DNA of 64,000 nucleotides from NCBI GenBank assembly GCA_965219405.1, contig OZ244736.1, positions 496,001 to 560,000 of the forward strand, given 5' to 3'. Positions 7,857-15,406 of the stretch are shown here, piece after piece. The stretch is from VXMO01 sp965219405 (GTDB lineage Bacteria; Chloroflexota; Dehalococcoidia; UBA6926). The position numbers and the translations under genes are program-made. Positions within the stretch are counted from its first letter, which is position 1, and every line of letters begins with the position of its first letter. The notes beneath the pieces were generated by a model. The model saw only the letters and a program-made list of their open reading frames with translations, ran no database searches and had not been told where the DNA came from.

Positions 7857-9260
7857 ATGCCGGATCAGCCTGCGCGCGACACATGGGAGGAAGCCCTCGG
7901 TCGCCTTCGCAAGCAGATGAGCGCAGCCGCGTACAACACGTGGCTGGCTGGCACTTTCGGCGTTGGCCTTACGCACAATGAACTCACGGTCTCCGTTCCA
8001 AGCGAGTATGCGCAGCATTGGATCCAGGGATCCCTGCTTCCCATTATGGAACGGACTGTCTCCGACGTCCTCAAGCGCCCTGTCACAGTCATTCTTGAGG
8101 TGGCATCCGACGCGCCGCAAGCACAGCCCGTCGCGTCGGCTCACAGCTCCCTGACCGGGGCCGAACAGACTGCCGCGCAGGAACCGGCAGTCGAGAGGCC
8201 CACACGCGTCGGCTCCTCCTTCGTCATCGGCGCGAGACCGGACCCACAGCTTACTTTCGACCGTTTCGTCGTCGGTGATAACACAAAACTCGCCTACGCC
8301 GCCGCGACAAAGGTCGCCAACGATCACGGCGGCGACTACAACCCACTCGTCCTTTATGGCCCGCCCGGCCTCGGCAAGACGCACCTGCTTCACGCTATCG
8401 CCAACGAGGCCCACGGGCAGGGGCGCACCACGCTTCTCGCAACATCAGAGCAGTTTGTCCACGATTACGTCACGTCCGTCCAGAAAAAGACGACAGCAGG
8501 ATTCAGGGAGCGATACCGTTCTCCGGACATCCTGATGATTGACGATGTCCAGTTCATCTGCGGCAAGGTCAAGAGCGAAGAGGCGTTGCTGCACACGTGC
8601 GGAGCGCTGCTGCGGGCAGGCCAACAGATCGTCGTCTCCGCAGATAGAGCGCCGGATGCTTTGAACTTCAGGAGCCCCCGCCTTGCCGCTCGATTACGCG
8701 CGGGCCTGCCCGTTGATGTCAGGCCGCCAAACAGGCGCACCCGTCTCAACATCCTAGCCTTCAAAGCAGCGCGCTACGACCTCGACACGCCGGACGATGT
8801 CCTCTCCTACCTCGCGACACGGCAGTTCTCCAGCATCAACCAGTTGGAAGGGGAGCTCACCCGCGTCATCGCCCACGCTACTCTGCTGGATGAGCCGCTC
8901 ACGCTGGAACTCGCTCGTCAGGCTCTCTCCGCTGCATCGGCAAACCCGGACCCTGTTCCCCTGACAATCGAGGCCATCATCCGGACAACCGCAGCCTATC
9001 GACAGTTGACTCCGGCGGACATAACCGGCCGCAGCCGCGCCCGCCCGGCAGCTGAAACGCGACACCTCGCCGTCTTCCTTGCCAGCCGTCACACGGACCA
9101 CTCTCTGGCATACATCGGCAAGTCGTTTGGCAACCGCGATCACACCACCGTCATACACAGCATCCGCCGCATGGAGCAGGCTCTTTCCACAGACGCCAGG
9201 CTCCGCGCCGACGCTGAAGCTATCATCCAGATCGCCTCATCCACGTTCGCCGGGCAGTAG
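7857..9260 (+). CDS. dnaA: Chromosomal replication initiator DnaA
   Basis: 467 residues from the ATG at 7857, chosen because GGGGGAGGA lies about 11 bases upstream; an upstream GTG (7806) would add 17 residues outside the domain. Domain I (about 1-75) carries TWEEALGRLRKQMSAAAYNTWL. Domain III has Walker A GPPGLGKT (168-175) and Walker B IDD (D229, D230). Domain IV ends in the DnaA-box-binding signature GNRDHTTVIHS (about 425-435). The segment after Walker B is divergent: the usual FFHTFN is LLHTCG and the SRF around the arginine finger is ARL. The adjacent downstream region carries DnaA-box-like sites, supporting a true initiator. Confidence 0.92.
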   Translation: MPDQPARDTWEEALGRLRKQMSAAAYNTWLAGTFGVGLTHNELTVSVPSEYAQHWIQGSLLPIMERTVSDVLKRPVTVILEVASDAPQAQPVASAHSSLTGAEQTAAQEPAVERPTRVGSSFVIGARPDPQLTFDRFVVGDNTKLAYAAATKVANDHGGDYNPLVLYGPPGLGKTHLLHAIANEAHGQGRTTLLATSEQFVHDYVTSVQKKTTAGFRERYRSPDILMIDDVQFICGKVKSEEALLHTCGALLRAGQQIVVSADRAPDALNFRSPRLAARLRAGLPVDVRPPNRRTRLNILAFKAARYDLDTPDDVLSYLATRQFSSINQLEGELTRVIAHATLLDEPLTLELARQALSAASANPDPVPLTIEAIIRTTAAYRQLTPADITGRSRARPAAETRHLAVFLASRHTDHSLAYIGKSFGNRDHTTVIHSIRRMEQALSTDARLRADAEAIIQIASSTFAGQ

Positions 9261-9428
9261 TCCCTCGTTTTCCACAGGCGGCCAAGACCGCCTCCCTGTT
9301 TCCACCACTTTTCCACGACAATTCCACCCGCTATCCACGCGGCTTCCCCTACCTGAATCAAGCGGACATCCACCATGTCCCCGGTCTTAACAGGGGTATA
9401 ACAATCCAAGTCCATATATCCTGAGAGA
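9261..9428. other. oriC: Putative oriC: DnaA-box cluster between dnaA and obgE
   Basis: One full match to TTWTNCACA lies at 9268-9276 (TTTTCCACA). Four weaker sites start at 9298, 9309, 9320 and 9331 (GTTTCCACC, TTTTCCACG, AATTCCACC, CTATCCACG), each exactly 11 bases after the previous one and all on the same strand with a TCCAC core. A further TCCAC site is at 9366-9374. The stretch 9396-9420 before obgE is more AT-rich (GTATAACAATCC, CCATATATCC) and could be the unwinding element. Position next to dnaA is the commonest one for bacterial origins. Not proved without skew analysis. Confidence 0.6.
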
Positions 9429-10709
9429 ATGATTGACCAAGTACAAATCCACGTTAGCGGTGGAAACGGTGGCCGGGGCGCTGTTTCGTTTCGGCGTGAG
9501 AAATACGTTCCGTATGGCGGGCCTGATGGAGGTGACGGCGGCGAGGGCGGCAGCGTCGTGCTCAAGGCTGATGAGAATGTAATGACGCTGCAGGACTACG
9601 GGCGCAGTCTTCGGTATGTCGCGAAGAATGGGGAGGCGGGCCGCCGTAGAAAGCAGACCGGCAAGAACGGCTCGGATCTGATTCTTATTGTCCCCGTGGG
9701 CACTATCGTCACGTGGACGGGAGACAAGACTGCAGGGAAAGCGGACTTAGAGTCTGATGGTGCGACGGTCGTCATCGCAAATGGTGGTGACGGAGGCCGT
9801 GGTAACTCGCGGTTTACGAGTTCAACGAATCGCGCCCCGCGGCTGGCTGAGGGCGGTGGGCCCGGTGAAGAGGTTGATGTCCAGCTGGATCTGAAGCTCC
9901 TCGCGGATGTGGGCCTCGTTGGACTCCCCAACGCGGGCAAGTCCAGCCTGCTGGCCAGCGGCTCCGGTGCGAATCCGCGCGTCGCCTCTTATGCGTTCAC
10001 CACCACCGAGCCGAACCTCGGCGTCGTGGACATTGGATGGAACAGCTTCGTCCTGGCGGATATACCCGGGCTGATCGAGGGGGCACATGAGGGTAAGGGC
10101 CTCGGCGACCAGTTCCTGCGCCACGTGGAGCGCACCGCCATCCTCATCCACATCATCGATGGAAGCCTGCCGGACGTGCTGGACGCCTGGCGCGGCATCA
10201 ACAATGAGCTGGCCCTCCACGAGGCTCAGCTTGTGGAGAAGCCGCAGATCGTCGCCATCAACAAGATCGATATGCCGGAGGTCCGAGAGCTATTGCCGGA
10301 ACTGAGCGCCTCGTTCGCGGCGGAGGGTGTCGATGAAGTCTTCGCCGTGTCCGCGGTGACCGGAGAGGGCGTCACTGAACTGATGCGGGCCGCAATCAGC
10401 CGTGTCGAGGCGGAGAGAGAGGAGCGAAAACGCGCTCCCCAGCCCGTGATCGATGAACCAGAGGTCATCCTGCGGCCTGAGCCTGCGCGCATCATGCCCG
10501 TTGTGGAGACCGAAGAGGAAGGCGTGTGGCGGCTCAAGCACCCCCGAATTGAGCGGCTCGTAGACGGCATAGACCTCACTGACATGGCCGTCGCTGCGCA
10601 GTTCTGGCGGGAACTTGGGCACATCGGAGCAATCGACGTGCTGGAACGTGCGGGCGCGGAGCCCGGCGACTGGGTCCTCATCGGCGACACCGAGGTGATC
10701 TGGCGGTGA
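9429..10709 (+). CDS. obgE: GTPase Obg/CgtA
   Basis: 426 residues. Obg GTPases act in 50S ribosome assembly and stress signalling. Seen: the glycine-rich Obg domain (residues 1-157, e.g. VSGGNGGRGAVSFRREKYVPYGGPDGGDGG), G1 GLPNAGKSSLL, G3 DIPGLIEGAHEGKGLG, G4 NKID, G5 SAVTGEG, and a C-terminal OCT domain (about 355-426, WRLKHPRIERLVDGIDLTD). The start codon lies directly after the putative origin. It overlaps nadD by four bases (GTGA), so the two are translationally coupled, a common bacterial pairing. Confidence 0.96.
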   Translation: MIDQVQIHVSGGNGGRGAVSFRREKYVPYGGPDGGDGGEGGSVVLKADENVMTLQDYGRSLRYVAKNGEAGRRRKQTGKNGSDLILIVPVGTIVTWTGDKTAGKADLESDGATVVIANGGDGGRGNSRFTSSTNRAPRLAEGGGPGEEVDVQLDLKLLADVGLVGLPNAGKSSLLASGSGANPRVASYAFTTTEPNLGVVDIGWNSFVLADIPGLIEGAHEGKGLGDQFLRHVERTAILIHIIDGSLPDVLDAWRGINNELALHEAQLVEKPQIVAINKIDMPEVRELLPELSASFAAEGVDEVFAVSAVTGEGVTELMRAAISRVEAEREERKRAPQPVIDEPEVILRPEPARIMPVVETEEEGVWRLKHPRIERLVDGIDLTDMAVAAQFWRELGHIGAIDVLERAGAEPGDWVLIGDTEVIWR

Positions 10710-11344
10710 CCCGCGTCGGCATCCTTGGCGGCAGCTTTGATCCGCCTCACGCCGGCCACCTGATGATTGCCCGCGAGGCACAGGAGCGCGTCGGCCTTGA
10801 TACTGTGCTGTTCGTGCCGGCCGGAGAGCAGTGGCTCAAGGAGGGGCAGGATGTCGCCCACGCAACCCACCGCCTCGCGATGACCCACCTGCTGGTAGGC
10901 TCGACGCCATCGTTCGCCGTGTCGGACATGGAAGTCACGCGCCCCGGCCCCACGTACACGGCGGACACGCTCCGGGAACTCCACGAAAACTCGCCGCCGG
11001 ACACGGAGTACTTCTTCATCCTCGGCGAGGACTCCGTGGCCGATCTCCCACGCTGGCACGACCCGCAGGACCTCGTGACGCTGTGCCGGTTCATCGCCAT
11101 GCCGCGTGCGGGAGGCGTGGGACGCCCTGACCTCACTGCGACCTACGATGCCATCCCCGGCCTACGTGAAAAGGTGACCGTTCTCGAGGACGCCCCCCGC
11201 ATGGATGTCAGTTCCTCGTCCGTCCGCAGAATGGTGGAGAGTGGCGATGACCTGCGCGGCATCGTGCCAAACAACATCGTGAAATACATCACCGCCCACC
11301 GTCTCTATGGGGCAGGCGCGCCGGCTAGTCCTCAAGCGACCTGA
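10706..11344 (+). CDS. nadD: Nicotinate-nucleotide adenylyltransferase
   Basis: 212 residues; makes nicotinate adenine dinucleotide from NaMN and ATP in NAD synthesis. Seen: the nucleotidyltransferase signature GGSFDPPHAGHL, the substrate-specificity stretch TYTADTLRELHENSPPDTEYFFILGEDS, and the C-terminal SSSSVRRMVESG motif (the family ISSTxIR). GTG start overlapping the obgE stop by four bases. The last 20 bases overlap the 3' end of the convergent era gene. Confidence 0.95.
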   Translation: MTRVGILGGSFDPPHAGHLMIAREAQERVGLDTVLFVPAGEQWLKEGQDVAHATHRLAMTHLLVGSTPSFAVSDMEVTRPGPTYTADTLRELHENSPPDTEYFFILGEDSVADLPRWHDPQDLVTLCRFIAMPRAGGVGRPDLTATYDAIPGLREKVTVLEDAPRMDVSSSSVRRMVESGDDLRGIVPNNIVKYITAHRLYGAGAPASPQAT

Positions 11345-12218
11345 GAAAGCGGTCGTCACGCCGCCACCGCGGCCTCGTGCGCGCCCATAGTGTCAACATC
11401 ACGGGACGACCCAACAGCTCCTCGATGAGAGGCCTTACGCGCACGCCCACGTCCTTGAGCGCTTGTCCACCCTTACCAACGACAATTCCCCGCTGCGAGA
11501 CACGCTCCACGTACACGCTCGCCTCGATGTAGTCCTTATCGCCGTGCTCCGGGTCCTGGGGCACATGCCTTTCCACCTCGACGGCCGTCGCGTAGGGCAC
11601 CTCATCCCCGTACACCGCGAACACGCCCTCCCGAATCAGCTCGGAGATCAGGAACGCCTCCGAGCGGTCGGTCAGGGTTGACGGGTCAAACAGTGGCTCC
11701 TGCTCAGGCAGGTTGGCGATGATGCGTTCCAGCAGGCTGTCCAACCCGTCGCCCGTGCGGGCGCTGACGGGCACGATGTCCCGAAACTCTGAATACAGCT
11801 CGTTGTAGTCCTCGATGACGGGAAGCAAGTTTCCCCTGCGCACGGTATCCAGCTTGTTGATGGCGACGATGGCGGGGAGGCTCTGCGCCTTGATCTCGTC
11901 GAGCAGTGTCTCTTCAACGTCTCCCGCCGTGCGCGGCGCGGACACCAACACTGCCAGGTCCGCAATCTCCAGCGCCTGCCGCGTCTCGCGCAGCATTCGA
12001 CGGCTCAACGCGTCCACGCGCGGCTCAGCGGGCCGCCCCGGCGTGTCCAAAAGCCCAACCTGGAAACCATCCCCGTGTAGTACCGCGAGGATCCGATAGC
12101 GTGATGTTTGCGGCTTCGGACTAACCGCCGCCAGCTGCGTCCCAACCAGCGTGTTGACCAGCGTCGACTTCCCAACATTGGGCCGCCCAACAATAGCCAC
12201 ATATCCGGCGCGAAACAT
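11325..12218 (-). CDS. era: GTPase Era
   Basis: 297 residues; binds 16S rRNA and assists 30S subunit maturation. G1 GRPNVGKSTLVNTLVG near the N-terminus, G3 DTPG (DTPGRPAEPR), G4 NKLD and G5 SARTGDG. The C-terminal KH domain shows the family pattern GKGGQALKDVGVRVRPLIEELLGRPVMLTLWARTRPRWR. It lies 17 bases downstream of selA on the same strand and probably shares its transcript. Confidence 0.95.
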   Translation of the reverse strand: MFRAGYVAIVGRPNVGKSTLVNTLVGTQLAAVSPKPQTSRYRILAVLHGDGFQVGLLDTPGRPAEPRVDALSRRMLRETRQALEIADLAVLVSAPRTAGDVEETLLDEIKAQSLPAIVAINKLDTVRRGNLLPVIEDYNELYSEFRDIVPVSARTGDGLDSLLERIIANLPEQEPLFDPSTLTDRSEAFLISELIREGVFAVYGDEVPYATAVEVERHVPQDPEHGDKDYIEASVYVERVSQRGIVVGKGGQALKDVGVRVRPLIEELLGRPVMLTLWARTRPRWRRDDRFLRSLED

Positions 12219-12235
12219 AGGAAAACGGCGCCCCG

Positions 12236-13648
12236 CTAGCCTTGCAGCGCCGCCCGAACTGCGGCGATTAGCTCGTCATCCTCTTCCGGCAGAACAGTCC
12301 GCGGATCGAGTAGCAGGCAATCATCCTCGATGTGGCCGATGATTGCCGGATGTGAGCCGGATACGCGCAGCCGTGCCGCAAGCGCATCCGCGTTGGCGCG
12401 CGATTCCTCGATGGCCAGCGCCCGCGTCGGCAGCGTCCCACCCGGCAGACTACCCCCGCCGACGGCCGTCTCCGCCTCCACCACCCGCAGCCCGTCCCCG
12501 CCGATCTCCTCTTGCCAACGCAGCGCTCGTTCGTCAAGTGTTGCTACGTCCGCGGAGATCATGCGCCAAACGGGCACCTCCGCCAGCGCCGAGCCCCGGG
12601 CGTATGCCTGCAGCGTCGCCGTCAACGCAGCGAGGTCCAGCTTGTCGATCCGAACGGCGCGGGCCAGCGGGTGCCCCTTCATCTTGTCGATCAGATCCTT
12701 GCGCCCCAACGCGATGCCCGCCTGCGGCCCTCCTAGCAGCTTGTCGCCTGAGAACAGGGCAATGTCCGAACCCTCGCGCTCCAGGGTGTCCCGCACCGTC
12801 GGCTCCGGTGCAAGACCGAACTGAGCGGTGTCCAGCATGCAGCCCGAGCCAAGATCGTTGAGCAGCGGAACCCCCCGGCTGTGCGCAATTTCCGCAATCT
12901 CCGCCGCGTCCGGCGTGTTCGTGAATCCGACAACAAGGAAATTGCTCCGATGAACCCGCAGAAGCGCGCCCGTATTGTCCGTGATCGCCTCGGCGTAGTC
13001 GGAAGCATATGTGCGGTTCGTCGTCCCGACCTCAACAAGCGTCGCCCCGCTCTGCCGCAGCACGTCCGGTATCCTGAAGCGCCCCCCGATCTCCACCGCC
13101 TCACCACGGGAGACGATCACCTCGCGCCCTCCTGCGATGGCCGCCAGCGCAAGCAGGACTGCTGAGGCGTTGTTGTTGACGACGATTGCCGCCTCCGCCC
13201 CCGTCAGAAATTGCAGCAGACGCTCCGGGTGGGCGTGACGTGAGCCGCGCTCTCCGGCCTCCAGATCGTATTCAAGATCGGAGTACCCTCGCGCCACGTT
13301 GCCCATCGCCTCGATGGCGGCGCGGCTCAGCGGCGCGCGTCCCAGGTTCGTGTGGATGATGACACCCGCCGCGTTGATAACACGCCGAGGGCGCGGCCCC
13401 AGAAGGTCGCTAATGGACGCCGCGACCTGCTCCGCAAGGGCCTCCAGGCCCGGCGCGGCATCCGCAGTTCCCGCGAGGATTGCCGAGCGGGCGGCGTCGA
13501 TAGCTTGCCGCGCCGCGTGCGTCACCGCGTCAACACCAACGCTATCAGCGAGCGCGCCCAGCGGCTCGCTGCCAACCAGCCGATCCACGCTCGGCAGCGC
13601 CCTCAGAGCGTCGGACGGATCCTCTCGTCGTGACTGTGCCATGCCCAA
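12236..13648 (-). CDS. selA: L-seryl-tRNA(Sec) selenium transferase
   Basis: 470 residues, the full family length. SelA is a PLP enzyme converting Ser-tRNA(Sec) to Sec-tRNA(Sec). Seen: LPSVDRLV at the N-terminus, HTNLGRAPLSRAAIEAM, VNNNASAVLLALAAIAGGREVIVSRGEAVEIGG, and the PLP-lysine motif FSGDKLLGGPQAG. Its presence predicts selenocysteine use, but selB, selD and tRNA-Sec (selC), often neighbours, were not seen. Upstream bases 13649-13799 hold no obvious tRNA. Confidence 0.93.
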   Translation of the reverse strand: MGMAQSRREDPSDALRALPSVDRLVGSEPLGALADSVGVDAVTHAARQAIDAARSAILAGTADAAPGLEALAEQVAASISDLLGPRPRRVINAAGVIIHTNLGRAPLSRAAIEAMGNVARGYSDLEYDLEAGERGSRHAHPERLLQFLTGAEAAIVVNNNASAVLLALAAIAGGREVIVSRGEAVEIGGRFRIPDVLRQSGATLVEVGTTNRTYASDYAEAITDNTGALLRVHRSNFLVVGFTNTPDAAEIAEIAHSRGVPLLNDLGSGCMLDTAQFGLAPEPTVRDTLEREGSDIALFSGDKLLGGPQAGIALGRKDLIDKMKGHPLARAVRIDKLDLAALTATLQAYARGSALAEVPVWRMISADVATLDERALRWQEEIGGDGLRVVEAETAVGGGSLPGGTLPTRALAIEESRANADALAARLRVSGSHPAIIGHIEDDCLLLDPRTVLPEEDDELIAAVRAALQG

Positions 13649-13799
13649 TTATCCCTCAACAACGCACGGGTCAGTGGAAATGCCCCTATGCGAGGGGCGT
13701 GAGTCGTGCCGTATACTACTAGTTCGGGCGCGCAAGCGTCCCGTGCCACTGTGCGCACAGGGAGCCCCGGCATGACCGGGTCAACGAGGGGGATGTGCA

Positions 13800-14408
13800 A
13801 TGCAGGTCATTGGCCTGACAGGGGGAATAGCAAGCGGCAAGAGCCTCGTGAGCGAGGTTCTCCGTGACGAATATGAAGCCACCGTCATCAGCGGCGACGA
13901 GTTGGGACACCAGGCCTATCTGCCGGACACGGACGCGTGGAAGGACATCATCGCCCGGTGGGGCGAGGACGTGATGAATCCTGAGACGCGTGAGATCGAC
14001 CGCCGTAAGCTCGGCGCAATCGTGTTCGCGGACGCGGACGAGCTCAAGGCGCTCAATGAGATCACGTGGCCCCGCATCCGGACGCTCGCTGAGAACCGGA
14101 TTACAGAATTGCGCGAAAGCGGCTCCAAGATCGCTGTCTTGGAAGCGGCCATCATGATTGAGGCCGGCTGGACCGACCTCTGTGACGAACTGTGGGTTGC
14201 GCAATCGAGTGAAGAAGAAACCATCGTGCGATTGCAGTCCCGAAACGGACTGACAGAAGAGCAGGCTCGACAGCGAATCAACTCACAACTCTCCAACACG
14301 GAGCGCGAAGACTACGCCGATGTCCTCCTGCAGAACACCGGCACAATCGAGGAGTTGCGCGTCCGCGTCGGTGAGCTCTGGCACGCCCGCATCCGCCCGT
14401 TCCTCTAG
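13800..14408 (+). CDS. coaE: Dephospho-CoA kinase
   Basis: 202 residues; performs the last step of CoA synthesis. P-loop GGIASGKS at residues 8-15, then SGDELGHQAY (the substrate-binding DAD/D region) and the C-terminal RLQSRNGLTEEQARQRINSQLSNTERE lid typical of the family. GAGGGGGATG precedes the ATG as ribosome site. Upstream, TATACT at 13712-13717 could be a -10 box and CCCGGcatgaCCGGG a small leader hairpin. panC, for the same pathway, lies 6 kb away. Confidence 0.95.
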   Translation: MQVIGLTGGIASGKSLVSEVLRDEYEATVISGDELGHQAYLPDTDAWKDIIARWGEDVMNPETREIDRRKLGAIVFADADELKALNEITWPRIRTLAENRITELRESGSKIAVLEAAIMIEAGWTDLCDELWVAQSSEEETIVRLQSRNGLTEEQARQRINSQLSNTEREDYADVLLQNTGTIEELRVRVGELWHARIRPFL

Positions 14409-14450
14409 GCCCACGACTTATCGGAATACAAACCAATAAAAGGGATTGGA

Positions 14451-15350
14451 ATGACCGAACAGACAGTACTCAAAGATGCAAGCGTGATGTCGTACTCCGA
14501 GTACGAGATCGAGGAATACACGATTGACAGTGAGCCCTACTATCTGCCCATCCAGGATGAGGTGGAGGTGTTCACTGCCGCCTACGAAGAGAAAATCCCT
14601 GTCATCCTCAAGGGCCCAACGGGCTGCGGCAAGACCCGGTTTGTGGAATACATGGCATGGCGTCTTGGACGCCCCATCACCACCGTTAGGTCGGACGGCA
14701 AGGAGAACTCCCACGGCAAGGCACTCGTGACAATCGCCGCCCATGAGGACTTGACCGCCAGCGATCTCGTTGGCCGGTTCCTGCTGGAGGGTGACGAGAC
14801 CAAGTGGGTGGACGGCCCACTGACCCGCGCCGTCAAGACCGGTGCAATCTGCTACCTCGATGAGGTGGTTGAGGCCCGCAAGGACACCACGGTTCTCATC
14901 CACCCCCTGACGGACCATCGCCGCCTTCTCCCCATTGAGAAGCGGGGACAGATCCTGGAGGCTGCGGACGGTTTCCTACTGGTCATCTCCTATAACCCCG
15001 GCTACCAAAGCGCCCTCAAGGACATCAAGCAGTCCACACGCCAGCGATTCGTCTCCATGGAGTTCGACTACCCGCCGCGCGAGTCCGAGGCGAGCATTGT
15101 CCAACAGGAAAGTGGCGTCGATGAGGACTCCGCCGACCTGCTTGCCCGCTTGGGCGAGAAGGTTCGCAATCTCAAGGAGCATGGCCTTCAAGAGGGTGTG
15201 TCAACACGCCTGCTCATCTACGCCGGCAAGTTGATCAGTCGGGGCGTCGCGCCGCGCCGCGCATGCGATGTGGCCATCTCGGACGCGCTCACTGATGACC
15301 CGGCCGTTCAACGCAGCATTCGGGAGATAACGACAAGCATCTTTGAATAG
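14451..15350 (+). CDS. MoxR-type AAA+ ATPase, CbbQ/NirQ/NorQ subfamily
   Basis: 299 residues. Walker A GPTGCGKT at 55-62, followed by RFVEYMAWRLGRP, then AAHEDLTASDLVGRFLLEG and the Walker B AICYLDEVVEARKD, all diagnostic of the CbbQ/NorQ branch. These ATPases work with a VWA-domain partner to remodel or insert metal into a target enzyme (Rubisco activase CbbQO; NorQD for nitric oxide reductase). The expected partner is the next gene. A short insertion (RSDGKENSHGKALV) sits between the first strand and the AAHEDL motif. The client is not in this window. Confidence 0.9.
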   Translation: MTEQTVLKDASVMSYSEYEIEEYTIDSEPYYLPIQDEVEVFTAAYEEKIPVILKGPTGCGKTRFVEYMAWRLGRPITTVRSDGKENSHGKALVTIAAHEDLTASDLVGRFLLEGDETKWVDGPLTRAVKTGAICYLDEVVEARKDTTVLIHPLTDHRRLLPIEKRGQILEAADGFLLVISYNPGYQSALKDIKQSTRQRFVSMEFDYPPRESEASIVQQESGVDEDSADLLARLGEKVRNLKEHGLQEGVSTRLLIYAGKLISRGVAPRRACDVAISDALTDDPAVQRSIREITTSIFE

Positions 15351-15406
15351 CACGATGGCCGTGCCGCGCGTCTGCGGCTGCGCCGTCGGGATAGACCCAG
15401 GAACGA

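Noticed and set aside
10226..11059. Antisense frame of 277 codons spanning obgE/nadD
   Set aside because: Antisense to two conserved, coupled genes with clear motifs.
13649..13799. tRNA-Sec gene next to selA
   Set aside because: The sequence has short hairpins but no acceptor/T-loop arrangement of a tRNA.
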